64,000 bases of DNA. It comes from Punica granatum (taxonomy: Eukaryota > Streptophyta > Magnoliopsida > Myrtales > Lythraceae). Shown one piece after another: positions 47,873 to 58,140 of this stretch. Each line of letters opens with the position of its first letter. The stretch's first letter is position 1. The position numbers were made by a program, and so were the translations under genes. A model generated the notes under the pieces. It was given only the letters and a program-made list of their open reading frames with translations. It ran no database searches and was not told the origin of the DNA. The DNA is taken from positions 29,110,811 to 29,174,810 of the forward strand of contig NC_045128.1 in the NCBI RefSeq assembly GCF_007655135.1, in the 5' to 3' direction.

Positions 47873-48171
47873 TATTGATATGTTTGCAGTTTCTGCAGTA
47901 TTGCAGCAAACTTACTTACTTGTGTTTAAGATTCGAGAGAAAACCGACTGAGTAATGGAGTTGAATAAATACACGTGACTTCCAACTGAATTTTTGAAGC
48001 ATAAGGACACATTACTAACAACCTACTTGACTTGAAAGCAAAGCAACTAACATCCAAAAATGTAGCCACAACAGCTAGTTGCTCCTAAAGACTAGAACCT
48101 CAGTAAACTGAACATAAAACAACATTAAAACATTAGTAAAAGTAACAGTAACAGCTCGCAATTTACTAACA
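47873..48171 (-). repeat. 3' LTR of the copia element
   Basis: 299 bp; begins (minus strand) TGTTAGTAAATTGCG and ends near CAATA where the partner ends CAACA, so its terminal CA context has mutated. It lacks a ~30-bp stretch present in the other LTR (about 52,269-52,298). Confidence 0.9.
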
Positions 48172-48183
48172 TTCTCCTCCTGA
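48172..48183 (-). promoter_or_regulatory. Polypurine tract of the copia element
   Basis: TCAGGAGGAGAA on the minus strand immediately precedes the 3' LTR, the usual plus-strand primer position for reverse transcription. Confidence 0.8.
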
Positions 48184-48400
48184 AGTATGTGAGCTGCACA
48201 TGCACTAACTTATCTCTAAGAGCTTCAAACCGACCAACATGAAATGACTTAGTGAATATATCTGCAAGTTGATTCTCTGAACTACAGTGTACCAGTTTCA
48301 CTTCACTTGATCTCTATAGTTCCCTCAAGAAGTAATACTTAACTTTGAAATGCTTTGTTCTACCATGAAAGATTGGATTTTGTGAAATGGCCAAAATAGC

Positions 48401-51400
48401 TTAGTTGTCCACAAACACCTCTATGTTGTTCTCTTGCTGCAGATGCAAATCATTCATCACTTTCTTCAGCCATATTAATTGATTTACAACTACAATTGTT
48501 GCAATGAATTTAGATTTTACAGTTGATTGAGCCACTAACTCTTGCTTCTTTGAACACCACGAAAAGCATATTGATCTAAATGTGAAGCAATAACCAGAAG
48601 TACTTCTCATGTCTTCCATTAATCCAGCCCAATCACTATCAGAATACTCCAGCAACTTAAACTCCTTAACTCTGCAGAACTTAATCCCATATGAAAGAGT
48701 ACCCTTCAAGTACCTCAACACTCTCTTTGCAGCTACCATATGTAACTCACTAGCATAATTTAGAAATCTTGACAACACACTTACAAGAAACGTGATCTAG
48801 TCTAGTTGCAGTGAGATACATTAAGCAGCCAATCAAGCTTCCGTAGAGTCCTCATCTACAAGACTTGCACCATCATTCTTTTGCAGCTTCTCTTTCTTAA
48901 CCATTGGTGTACTTACATTTTTGCACTTCTCCACACCAAATCTCTTCAAAATTTCCTTCATGTACTTCCTTTGACATATGAAAATCTCATTTTGAGCTTG
49001 TTTGATCTCCATATCAAGGAAATAAGACATCTTACACAAAATTAGTCATTTCGAACTTCTTCATTAGATTATGCTTGAAAGCAATGATTTGTGCCTCATT
49101 GTTTCCTGTCACCAACAAATCATCCACATAGAGAGACACAACAACTAAGTCAGAATCCAACTTTTTAACATACAGAATGGACTCACTCAGGCTCTTCTCA
49201 AAGCCAAGATTCAACAAATACCCATCCATTTTGCTGTACCATGCTCGAGGAGCTTGCTTCAAGCCATAAAGGGCCTTCTTCATCACATATACCTTCTCCT
49301 CCTAACCAAGTAGAATAAATCCCTCTGGTTGCTCAACATAAATTTCTTCTTGCAACTCTCCATTCAAAAATATAGATTTAACATCTAGTTGATACACCGT
49401 CTAACTCCTTTGAGCTGCTAAAGCAAGGATTAGTCTGATAGCATCAAGCCTAGCTACAAGTGCAAATGTTTCAGATAAATCTACTTCCGAAACCTGTGCA
49501 TAGCCTTTTACCATTAACTTGGCCTTCTGCTTATTAATCGAGCCATCAGAATTAAGTTTAGTCTTGAAAAACCACTTTAGCCCAATGATCTTCCTATGTA
49601 TAGGCTTCTCTACTAACTCCCAGGTCTAGTTCTTCTCTATCATGGTCAACTCTTCCTTCATAGCATTCATCAATCTCTAATTACATTTAGCTTCCTCATA
49701 ACTTGTAGGCTCCAAAACTGCCATATTGCACCTCTAATATATATCAATCAAAGATCTCGTACCTCTAATTGGAACATTATCCACTTGCTCATCAGGTTCC
49801 AATGAGATCTCCTCATGTTTGCTTTGTGGCTCATCTGTCCAATCCCATTGCTCATCTTCCATAAATTGAACATACCTGCTTGTAGTCACTTTCCCGGTCT
49901 GTAATTGATAGATTCTATAGGCTTTAGACACCAAGTTGTAGCCAACAAAGATTCCAAGTTCAGCTTTCTCTCACGGCTTGTCCCTCTTGACCTATGGAAC
50001 ATGAGAGAAACACAGGCAGCCAAACATCTTCTAATTTTTTAGAGTAGGCTTGACACCAAACCAAGCTTCAAAGGGTGTCTTTTTCTATAATGCCCTTGTA
50101 GGTAATCTATTCAGCAGGAAAACTGTTGTATTTGCTGCTTCTGCCCAAAATTTCTTTGGCAAATTCTTCTCTTGCAACAGACACCTGGTCATCTCCATAA
50201 TGGTTCTATTCTTTGTTTCACTACATTTTGTTGTGGAGCATATGGAGCAGTAAGCTGATGCTCGATTCCAGTTTCCTCACAAAAAGAGTTGAACCTTTGT
50301 GGGGTATATTATGTTCCATTACCAGATCTGATGACCTGAATTTTGCAGCCACTTTAATTCTCAATCCATCTCCTATACCTCAGAAATACTTCAGTAACTT
50401 CTAACTTTTGCTTCATAAAGTATATCCTGCACATTCTAGTATAATCATCAATGAAAATGATGAAATACCTCCTGCCATTCAGTAAAGAAATTACTTGTTG
50501 ACTTCCAAGATCCATGTGAATTAGCTACAACTTCTCCTTAGCTCTTCAAGTAGATTCTTTGAAAGGAAGTCTGGTATGCTTGCCTAGGAGACAAGCCTTG
50601 CATCTCGTGAATTGATCCTCCAAGTTAGGTAATCCATTTGTCATCTCATTTTTTCTGCATAAATTGCACTCCTTTTTTATGGAAGTGCACAATCTCTTGT
50701 GCCATACATCTAAATCACGAACTTGGCACCTGAATGATACCCGCTCCTTCTCGAGAGGATTCAGAGAAAAAACTCTCCGGCTGCATTTTTATCTTGAACA
50801 GCTCCTGATCTCTGGATTCAAAGATTAGACATCTCCCATCTTCAAATATCACCTTAAATCCTTTTTCTACCAACTGACCTACACTCAGTAGATTTTGATC
50901 TATCTCAGGCACAAACATCACATTAGAAATTAGCTTAACTCTAACACAACTCTTCATGGCTACTGTCCGTTTTTCCTTCTACTGTTAAGTATTCCTCATT
51001 CCCAATTCTCACCTTTAATTTTATCGACTCAAGACTCCTAAACAACTTCTCATCACTAGTCATGTGGTTTGTACAACCACTATCAACAAACCAAACATCA
51101 CATGGAGTACTTGAAGTGAAACAAGAGGCAACAAATAACAGATCTACCTCTTACTGGACGGCGGCTTGTGCTTCACTTGGCTACTGATCTCCTTTCTCTT
51201 TGCAAAACTTCTATATGTACCCAAGCTTATTACATTTTCTACACCTTACATCTGGCCTCCTTCAACACCTAAAATGGAGATAATTCAGCTTACCACAATG
51301 CTTGTAAGGGGAATATCTTTCTCCTTTGTTACATGCACTGCCTTCTATTACTGCAGCTTCTAAGTTGTTGTCCCTTCTTCCCTTTCCATTTCTTCTCTTT

Positions 51401-51950
51401 CCCTCTAGGATTTTGTAGCACTTTAGCTTTTAGAGCCCCTTCAACACTTCCTTCCAGCCTCATTGATCTTCTATGCTCAGGCGCCTGCAGAGCACTAATC
51501 AATTCTCCCAACTTGATCTGAGACAAGTCCTTGGTATTCTCCAAAGAGGCAATGGTTGCCTCATGCCTCTTAGGCACTGAAAACAAGGATCTTTTGTACC
51601 AATCTATTGTCAAAGAGGTTAGTACCAAGCATTCTTGCCTTGTTTGCAATGTCTACTAACTTGGTTGAATACTTCTTGATTGTCTCAGACTCCTTTGTCT
51701 GCAATCTCTCAAATTCCCTAACTTGATTCAACACCTTCATACTCTTTATCCTTTCCTCCCTTTGATACTCGGCTTTGAGGAAGTCCCAAATTTCCATGGC
51801 TGATTGATAAGCCATGATTTTGCTGAAAATGGTTGGTGAGATAGCATCATACAAGCAGACTTTGACCTTGGCTTTCATGGTCGTTCTTTCCTTCTGATAC
51901 CTTATTTGATTTAGGGTTGGATTGTCAAGAAGTGGAGCCACTTCATGGTC
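48401..51950 (-). pseudogene. copia gag-pol remains
   Basis: Read on the minus strand from 51,950 downward: a gag/UBN2 region (ending about 51,570) with AMEIWDFLKAEYQ and QVREFERLQ-like motifs; then about 50,715-50,957 the pre-integrase part (ISNVMFVPEIDQNLLSVGQL, FEDGRCLIF); an integrase core (about 49,900-50,640) with CLLGKH, FIDDYTRM and an in-frame TAA at 50,309-50,311 within the usual SDNGGEY box; the reverse transcriptase (49,032-49,300) with YGLKQAPRAWY and the YVDDLLV catalytic box intact; then SYFLDMEI and STPM; and RNase H (48,401-48,778) with AAKRVLRYLKGT and SDWAG. Frame changes occur at each open-frame boundary, so no polyprotein can be made. Confidence 0.9.
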
Positions 51951-52160
51951 TTCTTTTACAGCTTCCTAGTAATCACAACCCTCTAGATAGGCTTACATCC
52001 TTACTGCCCAAGCTTGATAATTTACCCTATCAAATATTGGTAGAGCCAGTGCAGAGAAACTACTCCATCCTACTTCCATGTTTTCTCAGCTTCTTACGAA
52101 TGAAATCACACCTCTCGATCACTCTCACAAGACACTCTTACGGCCCCTTAAGATTAAGTA

Positions 52161-52174
52161 GGCTCTGACACCAG
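52161..52174 (-). promoter_or_regulatory. Primer-binding site of the copia element
   Basis: CTGGTGTCAGAGCC on the minus strand directly follows the 5' LTR. TGGTGTCAGAGCC differs by one base from TGGTATCAGAGCC, the site complementary to initiator methionine tRNA used by most plant copia elements. Confidence 0.85.
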
Positions 52175-52503
52175 TGTTGATCTATTTGCAATTGCTGCAG
52201 TATTGCAACAAACTTACTTACTCATGTTTAAGATTTGAGAGAAAATTGACTGAGTAATGGAACTAAATGGATATCTTTATTAATCATCAAATGCAAAATA
52301 AATACAAGTGACTTCCAACTGAATTTCTGAAGCATAAAGACACGTTACTAACAACCTGCTTGACCAGAAAGCAAAGCAACTAACACCTAAAATGTAGCCA
52401 CAACGGCTAGTTGCTCCTAAAGACTAGGACCTCAGTAAACTCAACAGAAAACAACATTAAAATATAAGTAAAAGTAACAGTAACAGCTCACAATTCACTA
52501 ACA
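52175..52503 (-). repeat. 5' LTR of the copia element
   Basis: 329 bp; TGTTAGTGAATTGTGAG...GATCAACA on the minus strand, with intact TG/CA ends, followed directly by the primer-binding site. Confidence 0.9.
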
Positions 52504-53167
52504 CATACAAGCAAAACCTAATCACAGGTGACTTAAGAGCTATTGGCAGATCCCCGCTAGTCAACAAGCAGAGCCAAATGATCACCTTCTTGTCCAAATC
52601 CATTTCCACCATACGTCCCTTCCTCTCACCAAGCAAAGCCCTAAAAATTTGTGCCCAATCCCTGCCATATCCCTACTATTACAACTCCTTCCCCTCCCCA
52701 GTCGAAATCCACCGAAGCCTAAGCCCATCCTTGTTTTAAGTTAAGAAGAGCAAGAAGCATTTGATTCAATGCAATGATGCCAAGGAAGAACTCCCAAATT
52801 TGGAAAACGAGAAGATAGAGTGGATCGACCAAGTTCGCTCAAGTGGCTGAGGTGCGGTGGCAGTGTTGTCCTGGACAAGGCGACAGTAACCACTAGGGAT
52901 GAGTTCGAAGACGCAAGGGACTTTTTAGTTTAGTGGCGATGTCCTTTCTTTCCGTAAAAGTTCTGCTTGTTTTCCTTTTTCTTTTTTTAGTTTTTGGTTT
53001 TTGAAATTATTTTCTAAATTCTAAAATTAATAAATTAATAAAAACTTAATTTTTGGTTGAAAAAGTGGTGGGGGGTGCCCGTTACTTTTCTTTAAGAAGG
53101 TTAAGTGGCACTGTACCATTAGATCTAAAGGTCAAGAGATGAACCGCATTTTACTCTATCTTTTATT

Positions 53168-54130
53168 TGGTGTATCTTTTTCATATTTTATATGTAATAT
53201 TATTTTTCGTAATTTTTAATAAATTTTATTTGTAGTTTTTATTTGGTGTAAATTTTTCTTATTCTATTGAAAATTCCAATAAACTTAAAAAGGAAATCTT
53301 ATATATCTTCTTAAAATCCCTCGGTATTATTTTATTTGTTGTCAATTTTTCTTAGTCTCTTAAAAATAGATAAATTAGAAAAAATGATGTTCAATTTTGT
53401 TAAAATATATTTTAAATTTTTTTTAATTTTTTATTTGGTGTAAATGTTTGTTTTTATCTTAGAAGTTCAGATATTCTGTAATTTTTAAAGAAATTTTGTT
53501 TAATTTTCATTTGCAGCAATTTTATTTTCGTCTCTATAATAAAAATTTAAAGAAAAAGGGAAATCAATTTGGCCGAGGGAGGGGGTAAGGGGGGCGGCGG
53601 GGATTGGTCGTGTGCCAATGGCAGCGGATGTGCGGGACCATCGCGGGTAGCCATCGCTCCTCCTATGGAGTTTGGGAACAACATGAGAGTACGCCAGCAA
53701 CCTCTTGGCAGGGCAGTGGCTGCCGCCCCCCAGTCGAGCAACATCCCACTCGGTCACCGCCATACGAGGTCGATGGCCGACTCCTATGCCGCCGGCGACC
53801 TCCAACGGGGCTGGCGACAGCCTCCACGCCCTCTACTTTCTTTACCAAAAGAACATGATAAAAAGGAGGGGGGATGATCGGTTGCCTGGAGTCTGGACAA
53901 CCTGTCTTCCTTGGTCGTATTTCCCCCTTACACAATTACAAGCAAGAAAAAACCTGCTTTCCAAATCTCATTGACTTCCAGATAACCAACTGATAAGAAA
54001 TATCCAAAGAAAACTACATTTCACCAAAAAAGGAATATAAGCTTAAATTTAGTAATCCTGTTTTTGTATATTATCCGCTGCAATCTACACAGATTTGCAT
54101 AATCTCCACAATTCACCCACCCAAAGGGAT
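53168..54130. other. Gene-free interval with a GC-rich patch
   Basis: AT-rich DNA surrounds a GC-rich core (about 53,570-53,840) resembling the GC-rich cores of the other local repeats. Five overlapping open frames on both strands over this core have no domain and contradict one another; I do not call a gene. Confidence 0.5.
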
Positions 54131-54149
54131 CTCCTCTGTAAATACCTCC

Positions 54150-55205
54150 CATCTCTGTTCTTTTCAATCAATCGTTAATTAGTTCAGCTGAATTGCTCAT
54201 TACTCCTTTGCCCTTTTGTCAAAATCGTCATCCTCCCCTTGTCTCTTTTCTAGGTATGTCCTTCCCTCTCTAATTATAGCTCAATTGATAAATTTTATTA
54301 TAACTTTGGAATTTAAATTCCACATATTTATACTTATTTTTCAGAAGCAAGATATGTCCCTGTAATTTATGAAATTTCGGACCTTTCTATTTATGTTTTC
54401 ATGTACATTGTTATATCAGTGCCGTGCGTTTCACGTGTCATTCTTCTTTTTTTTTCGGTTATCGGTTGTTACCGTTTCTTATTTTAATTATATGTTCCCA
54501 TTTAGGAAGACCAATTGTTTTTACTAAGAACAATCATATTTTCAATTCTTAAATCAAATTTCAAGGATAATTTTTTTATAGGATTAAAGTATGTTTGACA
54601 GTTCAATAATAATTTTCAGCTAATCATCCCACGCATTTTATGGGCTTATATTGTTTATATTTTTAGTATTGTAATTACTCATTTATAATGTTAAAATATA
54701 ATATATTAATTTATATACTATTAATATTAATTAATTCGCTCAATACACTAACATGATCATCCAAATTTGTGTATAATAATACACCATATCTATCTGTTAA
54801 AATTGAAAATATCCTATATAATTTTATTCATAGATCCTTTGTTATACCATATGCTTTCTGGTTAAAAATTTAAAGTTTTCATCACTCTAATAGTTCATTA
54901 TTTTTTACTTTCGACTAAAGCAATATGTATTTTCCTATCGGTATTATATTACTTAATTTCATATTTTAACATAGCATTAAATTATTAATATCTTTCAATA
55001 GCATTAATGGAAAATTAATTAATACTCTGGAAAGTCAATTATATTATAGCCATAAATATAAAGTATACCATATATGACAATAAATTTTAGGATAGTCCTT
55101 GCGTCTATTACTTCATTCCCTTACATTATTTCTATCCCTCATATATTTATTTGTCTTGATTAAATTACATTGCAGGTTCTTTTGAATGAGCTAGGTTGTA
55201 TCAAC
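54150..55205 (+). promoter_or_regulatory. Presumed 5' leader and UTR intron of GH3 copy 2
   Basis: A GTATGT donor (54,254) after a pyrimidine-rich leader and a TTGCAG acceptor ending at 55,175 suggest a 0.9-kb intron in the 5' UTR, 30 bases before the ATG. Copy 1 has an equivalent TGCAG acceptor (about 35,290) upstream of its ATG. This is inferred from splice-site sequence only. Confidence 0.4.
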
Positions 55206-58140
55206 ATGGCGAGAATGGCGATTTCTATCCCCTTTCTGGGACTCATATTCTTATGCTCTTTTGCGACTTTAATTTCCGGGGGCCGTCATGGGACGTACAT
55301 GAAGTACAAGGACCCGAAACAGCGCATCCGGGTCCGAGTCCAGGACTTGCTGCAGAGGATGACTATAGAAGAGAAGATTGGCCAAATGACCCAGATCGAG
55401 CGGGTTAATGCCACCCAGAAAGTCATGAGGAAGTACTCCATCGGTACGTCCACTGCATCTAGTAATCAGGTCATACGTGCGATATTAACTTTTGACAGGA
55501 TAACATCGTTCATCCGATTTCTTCTGTTCAGTAACTGATGCAACATTTGTCTACGGAAACCATTAGTTGATCCTAGGCAATACGTTCTCGTGTATGTGAT
55601 GGTCATATATGCGCGTGCTTGTGCACATGTACATATCAACGCCGTCAATTCGACGTAAATTATTTTTTGCAGGGAGCGTACTGAGCGGAGGGGGGAGTGC
55701 ACCTGCTAAGCATGCTTCTCCCAAACAATGGCTACAGATGACGAATAAAATTCAGAGAGCCTCTCTCACCACACGTCTCGGGATTCCCATGATTTACGGC
55801 ATCGATGCCGTTCACGGCCACAACAACGTCTACAAGGCCACCATTTTCCCTCACAATGTCGGCCTTGGAGTCACCAGGTTGGGATGAAACATTATAAAAG
55901 GAAGATTTACTTTCCATATCAATTTATTCGATGGCTCGAAGTCTCATCTGCGAGTTTCATCACAATGCATAGGGATGCCTACCTTGTGAAGAGGATTGGT
56001 GCGGCAACTGCACTGGAAGTTCGCGCTACAGGCATTCCCTATGCTTTCGCTCCATGCATTGCGGTAATATAATATGATCAATCGATTTTACATATTCAAT
56101 CATTTCTTATTTATAATTTATATTATTAGTATTATAGCTAATTTTCATGAAATTATATATTAGTTTATGGGAAATTAATATAATTTTTTTTATTTTAAAA
56201 TACGCAGGTATGTAGGGATCCAAGGTGGGGAAGGTGCTATGAGAGCTATAGTGAAGACCACAAGATTGTTCAAATGATGACGGAAATCATCCCCGGCTTG
56301 CAAGGCGATGTCCCCTCCAAATTGCGGGGCACCCCCTTTGTTGCTGGAAAGTATGGTTGAAATTCATTAATTCAAAGTTATATAATACTCCTATACATTT
56401 CAAGGTGCCAAATTCATAATGCATGGCTTGTATTTTTGGTACGTACAGGACCAAGGTCGCGGCCTGTGCCAAGCACTTTGTCGGGGATGGAGGAACGGTG
56501 AAGGGTATCAATGAGAACGACACAATTGTGAGCTCAACCGAGCTCTACAATATCCACATGCCCGCCTACAAGGACTCGATAGCAAAGGGCGTCGCCACTG
56601 TCATGGCTTCCTACTCGAGCCTGAAAGGGGTCAAGATGCACGGTAACCACAAAATGCTCACCAGCTACCTCAAGAATAAGCTCGGATTCAAGGTGATTGC
56701 AATTAACTTTTAGGCTGTAATTCCTCGTGATTAATCTTATTTGGATTCTGCTATTTTTGTAAGCGTGACATTCTCTTTAATTTGCTTAGGGTTTTGTCAT
56801 CTCGGATTGGCAAGCACTTGACAAGATGACTTATCCTCCTCATTCGAATTACACTTACTCTGTTCAGGCTTCAATCCTTGCCGGTGTTGACATGGTCGGT
56901 GACTTTTACCTAATCCTCGTCTCTTAGGAACTTCGGCACGTTTATTAGTCCTTTTAGGCACATTTACTTTTTCCCTTAGAGATTACAATTCATTTTGTAC
57001 TTTAGATTGGGAATGGTCTCCATTAATTTCACAGGTCATGGTTCCATATAACTATACGGAGTTTATCGACATACTGACGGATCTAGTCAACAAGAAGGTT
57101 ATCCCCATGAGCCGCATCAACGATGCAGTAAGGAGGATTCTCCGGGTCAAGTTCAGCATGGGCCTCTTCGAGGACCCGATAGCTGATAAAAGTTTGGTCA
57201 AGAAGCTTGGTTGTAAGGTTAGCTATCTGAAATCATCATCAGTTCGAAGTACATATGGTATCATGTCCATTCGGAAACAATACCAAATTTCACAAAAAAT
57301 CTTATGGTGGTTTTGTTCAATTCAATGACTGACAATTTGATTGTGGTGATTATATTAACAGAAGCACCGAGAATTGGCCCGGGAGGCTGTGAGGAAATCG
57401 CTGGTGCTGCTGAAGAACGGGAAGTCAGTCAGGGAGCCGCTGCTGCCCCTCCCCAAGAAGGCGCCGAAGATTCTGGTGGCAGGGACTCATGCTGACAATT
57501 TGGGTTACCAATGCGGCGGCTGGACCATAGAGTGGCAGGGCCGCAGTGGCAACAACCTCACTGCCGGTACAATTCTACATCCTCTCTTCAAAGAACAATG
57601 ACCAGAATTCAATAAAAAAATATGATGCTTGAATGAAATGAATGCGGTGCAGGAACTACCATCCTCAAGGCGATCAAGAAAACCGTTGATTGCTCCACGA
57701 AGGTTGTCTTCAAGGAGAATCCTGACTCTGACTACGTTAAGTCCCACAACTTCTCCTACGCCATCGTGGTCGTAGGTGAGCTTCCCTACGCCGAGACCAT
57801 GGGGGACAACAAGAACCTTACCCTACCTAAGCCCGGGCCCGAGGTGATCCAGAACGTCTGCAGGTCCATCAAGTGCGTAGTGGTGATTGTCTCTGGGCGG
57901 CCTCTGGTGATCGAGAAGTATGTGCCCGAAGTAGATGCCCTTGTGGCTGCGTGGCTCCCGGGAAGCGAAGGCCAGGGCGTGGCCGATGTCCTGTTCGGCG
58001 ACTATGGCTTCACCGGCAAGCTTGCCAGGACCTGGTTCAAGAGGGTTGATCAGCTACCGATGAATGTAGGTGACCCCCACTACGACCCACTCTTCCCGTT
58101 CGGATTCGGGCTTGAGACCAAGCCAGTGTCCAATCACTGA
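55206..58140 (+). CDS. GH3 beta-D-glucan exohydrolase, copy 2 (intact)
   Basis: Nine exons (55206-55443, 55673-55877, 55973-56063, 56208-56350, 56449-56692, 56790-56894, 57035-57217, 57362-57566, 57653-58140) join in frame to 633 residues, the normal length for plant beta-glucan exohydrolases of glycoside hydrolase family 3. Residues 1-26 form a signal peptide ([20 protein letters not shown]), so the enzyme is secreted to the wall, where it would release glucose from beta-1,3/1,4-glucans. Visible motifs: [58 protein letters not shown], the nucleophile Asp313 in [32 protein letters not shown], and [21 protein letters not shown] near the C-terminus. I chose ATG 55,206 rather than the upstream ATG at 55,170, which lies in the probable UTR intron. 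Exons 2 to 8 have exactly the same lengths as in copy 1. Confidence 0.95.

Larger units (their letters stand above)
47873..52503 (-). mobile_element. Complete but decayed Ty1/copia retrotransposon
   Basis: A 4,631-bp element oriented leftward, flanked by the perfect 5-bp target duplication CATAC (47,868-47,872 and 52,504-52,508). Its order on the minus strand is 5' LTR, primer-binding site, gag, protease/pre-integrase, integrase, reverse transcriptase, RNase H, polypurine tract, 3' LTR, the copia order. It is short because of deletions and carries many frame breaks. The LTRs differ at roughly two dozen or more sites by eye and by a 30-base gap, so the insertion is old. It interrupts the foldback element at 47,579-53,157. 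Confidence 0.92.
47579..53157. mobile_element. Foldback (Mutator-like) element split by a copia insertion
   Basis: Removing the copia element (47,873-52,503) leaves about 950 bp whose ends are diverged inverted repeats. The left is GTAAAGTGCATTTTATTCCT, ACTTTACCCCTCAACCTTCT. The right, inverted, is AGTAAAATGCGGTTCATC, CCACTTAACCTTCTTAAAG. Both arms continue into AATTTAATTT-type AT-rich sequence. The element is flanked by the direct repeat ATCTTTTATT (47,569-47,578 and 53,158-53,167). Long diverged arms and a 9-11-bp duplication fit Mutator-like foldbacks. The middle, about 52,520-52,950, is GC-richer and could be captured gene sequence, but I do not recognise it. Confidence 0.65.

Noticed and set aside
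53500..53974. Five overlapping frames of 65-102 codons
   Set aside because: They occupy both strands of a GC-rich island and share no domain; composition alone keeps them open.
55170..55205. Upstream ATG for GH3 copy 2 (adding MQVLLNELGCIN)
   Set aside because: It overlaps a TTGCAG acceptor of a probable 5' UTR intron, and the added residues precede a typical signal peptide that starts at the 55,206 ATG.
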